64,000 nucleotides of DNA from positions 1-64,000 of the forward strand of contig CAKZUK010000077.1 in the NCBI GenBank assembly GCA_937921775.1. Direction: 5' to 3'. Both the position numbers and the translations under genes were made by a program. The notes under the pieces were generated by a model. It was not told the DNA's origin. It did not search any database and saw nothing but the letters and a program-made list of their open reading frames with translations. How positions within the stretch are numbered: position 1 is the first letter of the stretch; every line of letters begins with the position of its first letter. Positions 1 to 8,600 of the stretch are shown here, one piece after another. Source of the stretch: an uncultured Saprospiraceae bacterium (lineage in GTDB: Bacteria; Bacteroidota; Bacteroidia; Chitinophagales; Saprospiraceae).

Positions 1-86
1 GTAGTACGCTGGGGCCTGGAGTTATGACCAAAATCAGTACCGTTACTAGCTAAGAAATCCATGTTGTGAGTTCCATGATCTTTGGT

Positions 87-268
87 TTATAGAGCAATTT
101 TTATTTTATTCATAACGACAACTAGTGTAGCCAATCCTTGCACTCCTACTAGCTTTGCAACAGTTGTTTTATCACGAGAATTAGCTAGTGTTTCATTTTG
201 GCAACAGGTTCAAATAAATCTTCTATTTTGAGTAAATCATTTATTTGTTCATAGCTGACACCTATCAT
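87..268 (-). pseudogene. Decayed remnant resembling the C-terminus of an ornithine cyclodeaminase-family protein
   Basis: Reading the minus strand from ATG 268 gives 26 codons (MIGVSYEQINDLLKIEDLFE...) to a TAG at 187-185. The next frame continues without a start and reads NSRDKTTVAKLVGVQGLATL before a TAA at 89-87. The second part resembles the C-terminal block of the ornithine cyclodeaminase/mu-crystallin family, where an Arg-rich turn is followed by ITVFKSVG-like and DLATA-like stretches. The first ATG overlaps the stop codon of the upstream aminotransferase (ATGA), as in translational coupling. I read this as one gene broken by a frameshift or stop, with its 5' part deleted. The family match was judged by eye and is moderate; a chance small ORF is possible. 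Confidence 0.4.
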
Positions 269-1389
269 TTGCCTACTAAATTTTCTGTTACAAATGCTTC
301 AAATTGTTCTAAAGCTTCAGGTATTTTTATTCTACCCAAGCCAATTCTAAAATAACCTGGATAATCATAGACCCCACCCGGAAGTATTAAAGTATTCCTT
401 TTTTTCAAAACTTGTTCAGCGAAAAGCATATCGTCTGTATCAAAATTCATTTTCACAAAAGCGATTGGCCCTGCATTCGGTCTGTACCATGAAAATAAGT
501 CTGCATACTTTGCAAAAAAGGCATCGTAATGAGGCAAATTAGCTTGGATGATTTCAAGATTTCTAGCTAGAATAGACTGTCTATTTCTCAATGCAACTCC
601 TGCTAAAAATTCGCTTGGGCCTGCATTACAAATTGTTGTATACTCTTTAAGAATTGCAATTTTTTCTAAGATTGCTGAATTTTGCGTCGACAACCAACCT
701 ATTCTCAAACCTGGCAAACCATAAGCTTTTGACATAACACCTACAGAAACACCATTTTCATAGGCATCGGCAAATGAGGGGATCGCAAAGGATCGATCAT
801 GTTCCAATTCTCGATAAACTTCATCACAAAAAATAATCGTATTATTGACTCTTGCAATTTCAATAATTACTTGTTGCTCTTCCTTTGTAAAAAGAAATCC
901 GGTAGGATTGTGTGGGGCATTTAAAAAGATAGCCTTAGTTTTACTGCTAACCATTTTCTTTAATTCCTCTATGTCAAAACTAGGTACCTTTCCTTCATAG
1001 TGTACGTCCCAATTCAACACTTTACAAGCTATGCTTTCTGGTACGGACTGCAAGGATTGATAACAAGGTGATTGCACAATGACTTCATCATCTGAATCAA
1101 GCATTGCCTGTGCAAACAAAAATATCGGTTCTTGCGCTCCGGTACAAACGATTAAATCCGCTGCAGTTATCTTGCTATATATAGCAGAAATGTCTCGTCT
1201 TAATTCTGGTTTGCCTTGTGTGGTCGTGTAACCTAACCAAGTGTTATGAAAGGCCTCTTTTGCTCCTGATTCCAATGCAAGTAGATCAGCAATGGTCATT
1301 GCTTCACAATCAGAGTTGCAAAGCGAATATTTTGCAGTGTGCTCGTGTAGTGAATAATAACGTTCTAATTTGAATGGTTTTATTTTCAT
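265..1389 (-). CDS. PLP-dependent aminotransferase, class I/II fold
   Basis: The 374-residue protein has the full fold-type I aminotransferase signature. A substrate-loop NAPHNPTG lies at residues 157-164, the pyridine-nitrogen Asp and partner Tyr lie in CDEVYR near 188-193, and the Schiff-base lysine is K221 in VMSKAYGLPGLRIGW. Length is normal for the family. The N-terminus (MKIKPFKLERYYSLHEHTA) resembles the VioD/capreomycidine-synthase-like branch more than AspC, but the substrate cannot be told from sequence. The gene is followed directly by an apparent cyclodeaminase-like remnant whose start overlaps its stop codon, so it may once have been the first gene of an amino-acid conversion pair. 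It is cytoplasmic, with no signal peptide. A 107-base gap separates it from the upstream methyltransferase. Confidence 0.9.
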   Translation of the reverse strand: MKIKPFKLERYYSLHEHTAKYSLCNSDCEAMTIADLLALESGAKEAFHNTWLGYTTTQGKPELRRDISAIYSKITAADLIVCTGAQEPIFLFAQAMLDSDDEVIVQSPCYQSLQSVPESIACKVLNWDVHYEGKVPSFDIEELKKMVSSKTKAIFLNAPHNPTGFLFTKEEQQVIIEIARVNNTIIFCDEVYRELEHDRSFAIPSFADAYENGVSVGVMSKAYGLPGLRIGWLSTQNSAILEKIAILKEYTTICNAGPSEFLAGVALRNRQSILARNLEIIQANLPHYDAFFAKYADLFSWYRPNAGPIAFVKMNFDTDDMLFAEQVLKKRNTLILPGGVYDYPGYFRIGLGRIKIPEALEQFEAFVTENLVGK

Positions 1390-1496
1390 GATTAAAATGC
1401 TTATTAGTATTTACAATCCTTGTTCGACACACCATTTCTTATATACTATGCTTAAGCAAAGCTATATGAGATCACAACTAATTGATTTCTCAATCA

Positions 1497-2234
1497 TCAC
1501 CTCTTCTTCGCAACCATTACATAGGTAGGAAAGGCATAAGTTTGCCTATCAATTATTTCCAGAATATCGAAATTATTTATGGCTAGGAATAGTTCCATTT
1601 CATTTTTTGTAAATGACCTTGCAGTCTCCGTATCCTTTCCTATCTCTTTATACCCCGCCTCCGTTTCTTTGCTGTATTTTGAATCCCAGATTAAGTCCAT
1701 TCCATAATTTAAATTTAATCGCCAAGTACTTTCACGCATATAATGCTCCCCTCGAAAACTCGCCTTATGAATGATTGTTTCTCCACTTAATATTTCAGGA
1801 ATAAATCTATTGGCATCAATGAAATCAAAACAAAATAGCCCGCCTTCTTCTAAGTTATCATGAATACTTTTGAAGGCTAAATTTACATCTTCGTTTTTCA
1901 ACAAGTAGCTTATTGATCGTCCTGTTATCAATGCACTTGACACTAACTTTTCAAGTTTAAAATTTCGCATATCCCCTTCTACAAAGAGGTTGTTAGGATT
2001 TTTCCTTTTTGCTATTTCCAGCATTTCAACACTCAAGTCTAAGCCTAGGTAATTAAATCCGTTTTCACTAAATAGTTTAGAAAGGTTACCTGTCCCACTT
2101 CCTATCTCTAAAACACTTGTCTTGTTGTACTTACTTAATATTTGACTATAGAAATTGTATTCTTCTTTGTAATCAATAAATGTAGCATACATCGCTTCAT
2201 AAATTTCGGATAGCTCGCTGTATAATTTACTCAT
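1497..2234 (-). CDS. Class I SAM-dependent methyltransferase
   Basis: The 245-residue cytoplasmic protein has the Rossmann-type motif I VLEIGSGTGNLS at residues 41-52, an acidic residue ending strand 2 (LGLDLS), and the motif III/IV region ALITGRSISYL. The C-terminal half (WRLNLNYGMDLIWDSKYSK) resembles small-molecule methyltransferases in which a beta insertion binds the substrate. It starts three bases after the stop of the GNAT gene upstream, so DAO-type oxidase, GNAT and this enzyme form one operon. The substrate is unknown. The grouping of an amine oxidase, an N-acetyltransferase and a methyltransferase suggests modification of small amines, which is inference only. Confidence 0.87.
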   Translation of the reverse strand: MSKLYSELSEIYEAMYATFIDYKEEYNFYSQILSKYNKTSVLEIGSGTGNLSKLFSENGFNYLGLDLSVEMLEIAKRKNPNNLFVEGDMRNFKLEKLVSSALITGRSISYLLKNEDVNLAFKSIHDNLEEGGLFCFDFIDANRFIPEILSGETIIHKASFRGEHYMRESTWRLNLNYGMDLIWDSKYSKETEAGYKEIGKDTETARSFTKNEMELFLAINNFDILEIIDRQTYAFPTYVMVAKKR

Positions 2235-2237
2235 TTT

Positions 2238-2759
2238 TTAGTTTATTTCCAATTTCATCAAAATATCGACCTGCTCCTCATCACCTAAAATAAATGAATG
2301 TTTGTCAAATGCTATAAAACCATTTTTTTCATAAAACCGAATGGCTCTTGGATTTTTTTCCCATACGCCCAACCAAACATAATCCACCTCTTTTTTCTTC
2401 GAAATTTCTATTGCTTTTGCTAAAAGTAGCTGGCCTACATTTTTTCCGTAGAATTCCTTTAAAACATAGATCCGTTCAATTTCAAGACTATTTTCATGAT
2501 TCGTTTCCGTTTGAGAATGGCCCACATTTGTTTTTAAATATCCAATTATATTATCCTCTAATAGTGCAAAATAAAATGTACAATCTTGGTCGGACAATTG
2601 AATGCTCAGTTTTTCAATTAAAAATTCACTGCTTAAATATGCCGCTATATTTTTGGCACTATTATTTGAAGAAAAAGCTTCTGCAAAAGTTTGTTTACCA
2701 ATCAATTGCAATTGACTTATTTCAGTTAATGAAACCTTTTCTAAGGTAATCTTTTTCAT
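2238..2759 (-). CDS. GNAT-family N-acetyltransferase
   Basis: This 173-residue protein shows the GNAT core: strand beta4 IERIYVLKEFYG (about 94-105), then the acetyl-CoA pyrophosphate loop in the form YGKNVGQLLLAKAIE (104-118), and the C-terminal YVWLGVWEKNPRAIRFYEKNGF, which is motif B with the conserved N-x-x-A-x-x-F-Y. It transfers an acetyl group from acetyl-CoA to an amine; the substrate is unknown. It lies 11 bases downstream of the FAD oxidoreductase and 3 bases upstream of the methyltransferase, all on the minus strand, so it is the middle gene of a three-gene operon. Confidence 0.9.
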   Translation of the reverse strand: MKKITLEKVSLTEISQLQLIGKQTFAEAFSSNNSAKNIAAYLSSEFLIEKLSIQLSDQDCTFYFALLEDNIIGYLKTNVGHSQTETNHENSLEIERIYVLKEFYGKNVGQLLLAKAIEISKKKEVDYVWLGVWEKNPRAIRFYEKNGFIAFDKHSFILGDEEQVDILMKLEIN

Positions 2760-2770
2760 TTCTTAATGAG

Positions 2771-4081
2771 TTAAAATAAACGCCCTGATTTTTTTCTTTT
2801 AGTATATAAATTTACGGATGGGTTAGCAAATGATTTCAGCATTCTACGATACATTTTGCTAGGTTTATCCTCCTTACCTAATAGTAAATCCGCAGCCAGT
2901 AAACCATAGCACATACAACCTTTGGCTCCAATCCCAGACATCCCAGCGATTACTGCTATGTTGGCATCTAGCCGTCCATATTTATTAAAGATAGTGGATA
3001 CTATTGGGATTTTTGTTCTTGTCTCTGCATAAACGCAATTACAGCTACTTACTTCTTCAATATCTTTTTTTGACAGATAGATTTCAAACATTTCAAGATG
3101 CTTCTTAAAATGTTTTTTTATCCATTTTAAATCTTTCTTTTGAGGTTTTTCGTCCCAAACCTTTTGAAGATCATGAATATTTCTTCGCCTTTGATGCCCT
3201 CCTGCTTTGAAAATTGGAGAAACTCCTTCTTCCTGTTCGGATATCATGGCAAAGTATTCTTTTCCAATTTGCGAAAAGAAGGGGAAGCCATTGTGCAATG
3301 CTTTTTTCTCGACATCTGTTAATTGAGCATAAGCTTCATCCTTGATTTTCAAAAATGATTGTACCACTTTTTTAGGGGTGATAAGTCTATTAAAATATGG
3401 TGCAAACTCTTTAAGCGTATCTGCGATATAAGCTCCTGAAGAAACAAGCACCTTTTTTGCCTTTAGGATTTGTGTTTTTTTGGTCTTTGTATTTAAAATA
3501 CTAAGTTCAAAAAAATCCTCTTTTTTGATAAGGCCAACAACTTGATGTTCGTATTTAATCTGGCCTCCTTTCTTTTCTATTCCTGCATGCAATTTTTTCA
3601 ACAATGCGCTAGGGTTTAAAGTACCCGAGTATTGCCTATGCTCTCTTACGATAATCGTATCGTCAGGAATGGACATGCTAAATTTCCTGAAAGAGGAATT
3701 TGGTGAAGCCGTTCTATAGTCTCTTTTTTGTTTTTTAAATCTGAATTTTTTAATCTTAGAATGGTATTCATCTCTATGAAAAAGATAGGAAACTGGTGAG
3801 GTGGAATAGATCTCATCAATACGATGTGCTTGCTTTGGATCTTCCGTGTTTAAAAAGTCAAGCAACTTAGCGACTTCTTTTACCGTTTGCTTATGCACAT
3901 AGGAGAAGACATCTTTTTTAGGTCCCAGACTTCTAGAAATACGTGCCTTTCCATAACTCGAACCTTGAGAATAATTTGCACCTTGTTGCTCAATCATGGT
4001 TACTTCTGCGCCACGTTCCACTAATTTCCAAGCCACAGAACTCCCCATTAATCCTCCACCTATAACGATTATATTTTCCAT
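2771..4081 (-). CDS. FAD-dependent oxidoreductase, DAO/sarcosine-oxidase type
   Basis: The 436-residue protein begins with a dinucleotide-binding fold, IIVIGGGLMGSSVAWKLVERG, followed by the acidic end of strand 2 (MIEQ), which binds the FAD ribose. A segment near residues 205-225 (KAKKVLVSSGAYI) matches the second FAD-contact strand of the DAO family, and a late IAVIAGMSGIGAKGCMCYG corresponds to the conserved C-terminal flavin loop. Two Cys residues in GCMCYG could provide covalent FAD attachment, as a single Cys does in monomeric sarcosine oxidase and N-methyltryptophan oxidase; this is inference. The protein is unusually lysine-rich and a little longer than MSOX (about 390). It heads the operon with the GNAT and methyltransferase genes. 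It probably oxidises a secondary amine or amino acid. Confidence 0.85.
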   Translation of the reverse strand: MENIIVIGGGLMGSSVAWKLVERGAEVTMIEQQGANYSQGSSYGKARISRSLGPKKDVFSYVHKQTVKEVAKLLDFLNTEDPKQAHRIDEIYSTSPVSYLFHRDEYHSKIKKFRFKKQKRDYRTASPNSSFRKFSMSIPDDTIIVREHRQYSGTLNPSALLKKLHAGIEKKGGQIKYEHQVVGLIKKEDFFELSILNTKTKKTQILKAKKVLVSSGAYIADTLKEFAPYFNRLITPKKVVQSFLKIKDEAYAQLTDVEKKALHNGFPFFSQIGKEYFAMISEQEEGVSPIFKAGGHQRRRNIHDLQKVWDEKPQKKDLKWIKKHFKKHLEMFEIYLSKKDIEEVSSCNCVYAETRTKIPIVSTIFNKYGRLDANIAVIAGMSGIGAKGCMCYGLLAADLLLGKEDKPSKMYRRMLKSFANPSVNLYTKRKKSGRLF

Positions 4082-4260
4082 TTATCTGTTTTGATTTAAT
4101 TAAGTGACGGGCCAAAATTATTTGGTATTTTACTATTTCTCTAAATTCACTAAGCGGTTGACCGATAGGGAATTAGCGTGTAAATTTAGAAAAATGTCAA
4201 AAGGAGAATGCTAAATAATTCCGTCAAACTACTTAAGCCTTAGAAGTTGTTTTAACCTAC

Positions 4261-4872
4261 TTAGGAATATATTCGAATGACTTCCCCCGTCACTCTCCCC
4301 ATCACAGATCTTCTATAACCGTGCAACATTTTATCCATTGGAATAGGAGGATGGCCTGGAAAATAACTTTCATACTTATGGTATGCATCCATAACCACTC
4401 CAGATGAGACGACATTAAGCCTAATCTTTTTTCTCATTTCTATAGCCGCAGCTTGTACAAAACTATGTATGCCTCCGTTGACCATAGCGGCACTTGTTGT
4501 TTGATAAACTGGGTCATCTGCAAGTATACCCGTGGTAAGTGTAATGGAACCTTTCTTTCGTAAGCATTTATGTGCATAGCGAACTACATTAACCTGTCCC
4601 ATCAATTTGCTTCGCAAACCAATATGGAAATCAGCTTCAGAAAGATCTTTGAGTGGTGCCCACTTTGCCTCGCCGGCGGCACATATTATGGCATCTATTT
4701 TACCAGTTTTTTTGATTTGCTTATAGAGCCTTTTTATTGATTTAGTATCTGCGATATCTACAGGGTATTTTTCAGAGCTTCTTCCAGCGACAATAACTTG
4801 ATGCTCTTTTGAAAAATATTCTACAATTCTTTTACCTATTGTTCCTTTGCCGCCAATGACTAATATTTTCAT
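4261..4872 (-). CDS. Short SDR-family oxidoreductase
   Basis: The 203-residue protein starts with ILVIGGKGTIGKRIVEYF, a nucleotide-binding GGxGTIG loop at residues 7-13, followed by VIVAGRS, the Arg-Ser pair that usually selects NADP(H). IDAIICAAGEAKW contains the SDR NAG-equivalent. The classic YxxxK active site is not seen; its place reads SAAMVNGGIHSFV. This is typical of a compact SDR branch of about 200 residues, so catalysis, if any, differs from classic SDRs. It lies 88 bases downstream of an ArsR-type regulator on the same strand, a common pairing for this branch, and is probably controlled by it. Confidence 0.85.
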   Translation of the reverse strand: MKILVIGGKGTIGKRIVEYFSKEHQVIVAGRSSEKYPVDIADTKSIKRLYKQIKKTGKIDAIICAAGEAKWAPLKDLSEADFHIGLRSKLMGQVNVVRYAHKCLRKKGSITLTTGILADDPVYQTTSAAMVNGGIHSFVQAAAIEMRKKIRLNVVSSGVVMDAYHKYESYFPGHPPIPMDKMLHGYRRSVMGRVTGEVIRIYS

Positions 4873-4960
4873 AATTACTTGTGTTAAATTAAACTTGTTT
4901 CTGTATTAAACTATCCTTATTTTTTAATCTAAATTTGAACATTGGATTTGAAGATTTGCA

Positions 4961-5263
4961 CTAAAGAAGAAATTTGGTATACTGCTTAATGGTGTCTTCA
5001 TTCCTTTTAAAGTAAGACCATTTTCCATGTCTGGTAATAATTAGCAATCCACATTTTTCCATATTTGTCAGGTAGGTAGAGATAGTAGATTGTGAGAGCC
5101 CTGCTTTTTCTTGAATGTAGGTTACGCAAACACCATCCTCAAAATGCTTTAAAGTCTCGTGAGGAGGGAAATTCTTTGCGGGCTCTTTTAACCATTCTAG
5201 AATTTGAACTCTTGGCTTATTAGATAAACATTTACCTATTTCTGTGGCTAACTTTACATCCAT
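4961..5263 (-). CDS. ArsR-family winged-helix transcriptional regulator
   Basis: This 100-residue protein is a single winged helix-turn-helix domain. KPRVQILEWLKEP is the first helix pair, GVCVTYIQEKAGLSQSTISTYLTNMEKCGLL is the HTH with its recognition helix, and GKWSYFKRN is the wing. It lacks the ELCVCDL metal site of ArsR/SmtB sensors; one Cys in the equivalent place (DGVCVTY) and a second in EKCGLL suggest thiol or redox sensing, which is inference. It precedes the SDR gene on the same strand, and a perfect 12-bp palindrome lies 22 bases upstream of its start, which fits autorepression. Confidence 0.9.
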   Translation of the reverse strand: MDVKLATEIGKCLSNKPRVQILEWLKEPAKNFPPHETLKHFEDGVCVTYIQEKAGLSQSTISTYLTNMEKCGLLIITRHGKWSYFKRNEDTIKQYTKFLL

Positions 5264-5285
5264 AATACAAATGTATCTATAATCC

Positions 5286-5297
5286 TCGATATATCGA
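5286..5297. promoter_or_regulatory. Perfect palindrome TCGATATATCGA, candidate ArsR operator
   Basis: The twelve bases TCGATATATCGA read the same on both strands. They sit 22 bases upstream of the start codon of the ArsR-type regulator, where a self-repressing dimer would bind over the promoter. The position and symmetry are seen; binding is inferred. Confidence 0.5.
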
Positions 5298-5621
5298 AAT
5301 AATGTTTAAATAAATTAGTGCCCTAAAGTAAGGTGCAGAATTAACGACCATCGACATCCTAATATTCGCTCTCAAACATTAGGCTAGCCTCTTATCAAAG
5401 CATAAAGTCAACACCACTCAACCCCAATCAGACTATCACAGTAATGGCTATTTATTTTTCAAAAAACTCCTTTCCCTATTTCAAGTAAACCATCTACCAT
5501 CAAAATCATTTTTAAACTGAACTAGGCTCCAATTCAATTTAAATAATCCTACTGCTTCATTTCTCAAATTTTCCCTATCTTCCATCCCAAAACCAATAAA
5601 ACAAACAAGCTTCTTCAAAAC
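5298..5621. other. Intergenic region between divergent genes, no gene seen
   Basis: This 324-base stretch separates the minus-strand ArsR gene from the plus-strand phosphoesterase-like giant gene. I see no convincing ORF, RNA gene or strong hairpin. It must hold the promoter of the downstream gene, but no clear TTTG/TAnnTTTG pair stands out. Confidence 0.5.
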
Positions 5622-8600
5622 ATGCCCGATATGACCAAACCATTATTGAGAACGATATATCTCTCCCTATTTATTTTAATCGCTTCTTCTTGTGCCAACT
5701 ACAAACTCCACAATGCCGAACCAGATAAGAACGTCGCTGGGAATAATATAAGCCACAGCTCCCCCATTTCCCATTCCATATTCCTAATCGGTGATGTAGG
5801 AGAAGGCTCTCCCGAGGCTGCTGCTCCAACGCTAAAGCTACTACAAAAACATTTAGATGATGCTTCTAAAAACAGTTCTGTCATATTCCTAGGCAACAAC
5901 ATTCAAAAAGGAGGAATGCCTTCTAAATCAGATAAAAAGAAGCGAGCTGCTGCTGAAGATTTCTTAAACCAGCAGCTTAGTGTTTTAGAAAACTATAAAG
6001 GTCAGCCTATCTTCCTTCCTGGTAATCAGGATTGGAAAAAGTATGGACAAAAAGGGGTAAAACGGCAAGAGAAATATATTGAGTCGATGCTAAATAAAGG
6101 TATCGAAGATGAAGACGATTGGAATAATTATTTTTTACCCAACCAAGGATGTCCGGGACCCGACGTTATAGAAATCAACGAGCAGCTCGTCATCATCGTA
6201 ATCGACTCACAGTGGTGGCTAAAGGACTGGGAAGAACAACCCAACATCAACGCGGGCTGTGACGTAAAAAGTCGCGAAGCCTTTGCACTCGAACTAGAAG
6301 CAACAATCAAAGATCACAAAAATAAAAATATCGTTTTTGCAGCGCATCACTCGTTTAGAAGCGTGGGACCACATGGCGGGAAATTTAGTGCCAAAAACCA
6401 CCTATTCCCTATGACAACCGATGTAGAAAAAGGCTATATGCCACTACCCGGAGTCGGTAGCCTTTTCCTCTTCTTGCGAAGCGCTGGCATTCTTCCTCAA
6501 GATGAAGCCAACACACATTATAAAACACTAAAACAAGCTGCTTTAAAACCTGCTCGCGATAATGGTGAATTCATTTTCGTATCTGGCCACGACAATAGTT
6601 TGCAATACCTAAAATCTCGTGGACAACATTTCGTAGTCTCTGGCTCAGGTGCAAAAAGAACAGCAACTTCAAAAAAGAATGCCATTTTTAGCTACGGACA
6701 AAAAGGTTTTTCCAAAATTGATTTCTATCAAGATGGATCATCCTTTCTATCTTTCTTTGTCTCTAATGAAGATGGAACGGAAGGCACTGAGGTTTTTCGA
6801 ACCAAAATAAAAGGACCTCTACCCAAAGTGAATCCAGATGATTTACCCCAAAGTTTCCCAGTTTATGAATCTAAGAAAGACAGCCTCCTTACTTTTCCTT
6901 CTACCAGAAAAATAAAACCACTGGGGCCTTTTGCAACTTATATGTTAGGAAAACGAAGACGTGACGTTTATCTGGTAAAAAACAACTTTGCGACTTTAGA
7001 CTTATCTACCTTTAAAGGCGGTTGTACTGTCATCAAAAAAGGTGGTGGTAAACAAACCAACTCGCTACGACTAGCTGGAGCTGACGGAAAAGAATATGTG
7101 ATGCGATCCCTCACTAAGGATCCAAGTAGAGGTGTCCCCTACCCTTTCAACCAGTTAGCTGTCGTCAACTTTTTATTCAACGAGACTTTCCTAGGGACAC
7201 ACTGCTACGCACCTCCTACGCTAGGACCAATATCCGACGCTGCTAATGTTTATCACACCAATCCTAATCTCTATTTCATTCCAAAACAACCCGCACTTGG
7301 TGCTTACAATGATTATTTTGGTGATGAAGTTTATGTCGTGGAAGAACGCGCATCTAAGAGTTGGCCGGAAGCAGATTTCTTTGGGAATGCCAAGAAGTTT
7401 GTGAACACACCAAAACTGCTTTCGAAACTGGAGAAGAGTCGCAAGCATCACGTCGATCAGAAATGGGTAGCAAGAAGTAGACTATTTGATGTACTGATTG
7501 GAGATATTGACCGCCATGGAGATCAATGGCGCTGGGCAGTATCAAAAGATGAAAATGACGAAAAGGTCTACCGCCCTATTCCGCGAGATCGCGACAATGC
7601 CTATTGTACCTACGATGGCTTTGCTTACAAGCTCTTGAAACCCTACCATTATATTGTAAAGATGTTGGGTATTTATGAAAATGAGGTACCTAATCCAGCA
7701 CATACTTACTATAACGCCCGCCACTTTGACCATACCTTCCTCAATGAATTGACCTTGGAAGATTGGCAAAAAGAAGCTGCTTATATTCAAGAGCAGGTCA
7801 CCGATGAAGTGATCAAAGAAGCGATGACTATGTTTCCAAAGCACATTTACGAAATGACGGGGACTAAAATTGAAAAAGTCCTGATGTCTCGCCGCGACAA
7901 TGTTCAGCAAATTGCCAAACGAATGTATCTCTACCTTGCCAAAAAATCAATGGTGCGGGGTACCGACAAACGAGAATATTTTGAAGTCATTCGTACTGAC
8001 GACGAGCATACCACCGTCAGCATGTATGACTCCAATAAGAAAGGGGAGAAAAAAGAACTGCTCTATCAGCGTGTTTTCAAAACTTCAGAAACAAAAGAAA
8101 TCTACCTCTACGGGCTCGGTGGTGACGACGTTTTCAAAATTAAAGGCGAAGTTAATGCTGGCCTAAAAGTATTTGTAGTAGGCGGCCCGGGTAATGACGA
8201 ATTTGATGATACTTCCGTAGTAAAAGGTCTTGGTAAAAAAGATCGTTTTTACGATACAAAAGAAGGGAATAAAACACAATTTGGTGTAGAAGCAAAAAAT
8301 AAGCAAACCAACATTGCCAGAAAAAATATCTACGAATATTTAGGTAATCATTTTGATGCATCTACCTTTGTTCCATTCCCTTCTATCGGTTTTAATGCCA
8401 GTGATGGTTTCAAAATTGGTTTCTCCGGAAAAGTTATCCTTAATCGTTTCAACAAAGCGCCTCATGGAGCCATTCATAATTTGGGCATCAACTATGCCTT
8501 CGGTACAAAAGGAATTGACTTGGCATATAATGCCGTTTTCTTTGAGGCAACGGAACATTGGGACTTTGTCCTAAATTCAGAATTTCGCAACAATCGATAT

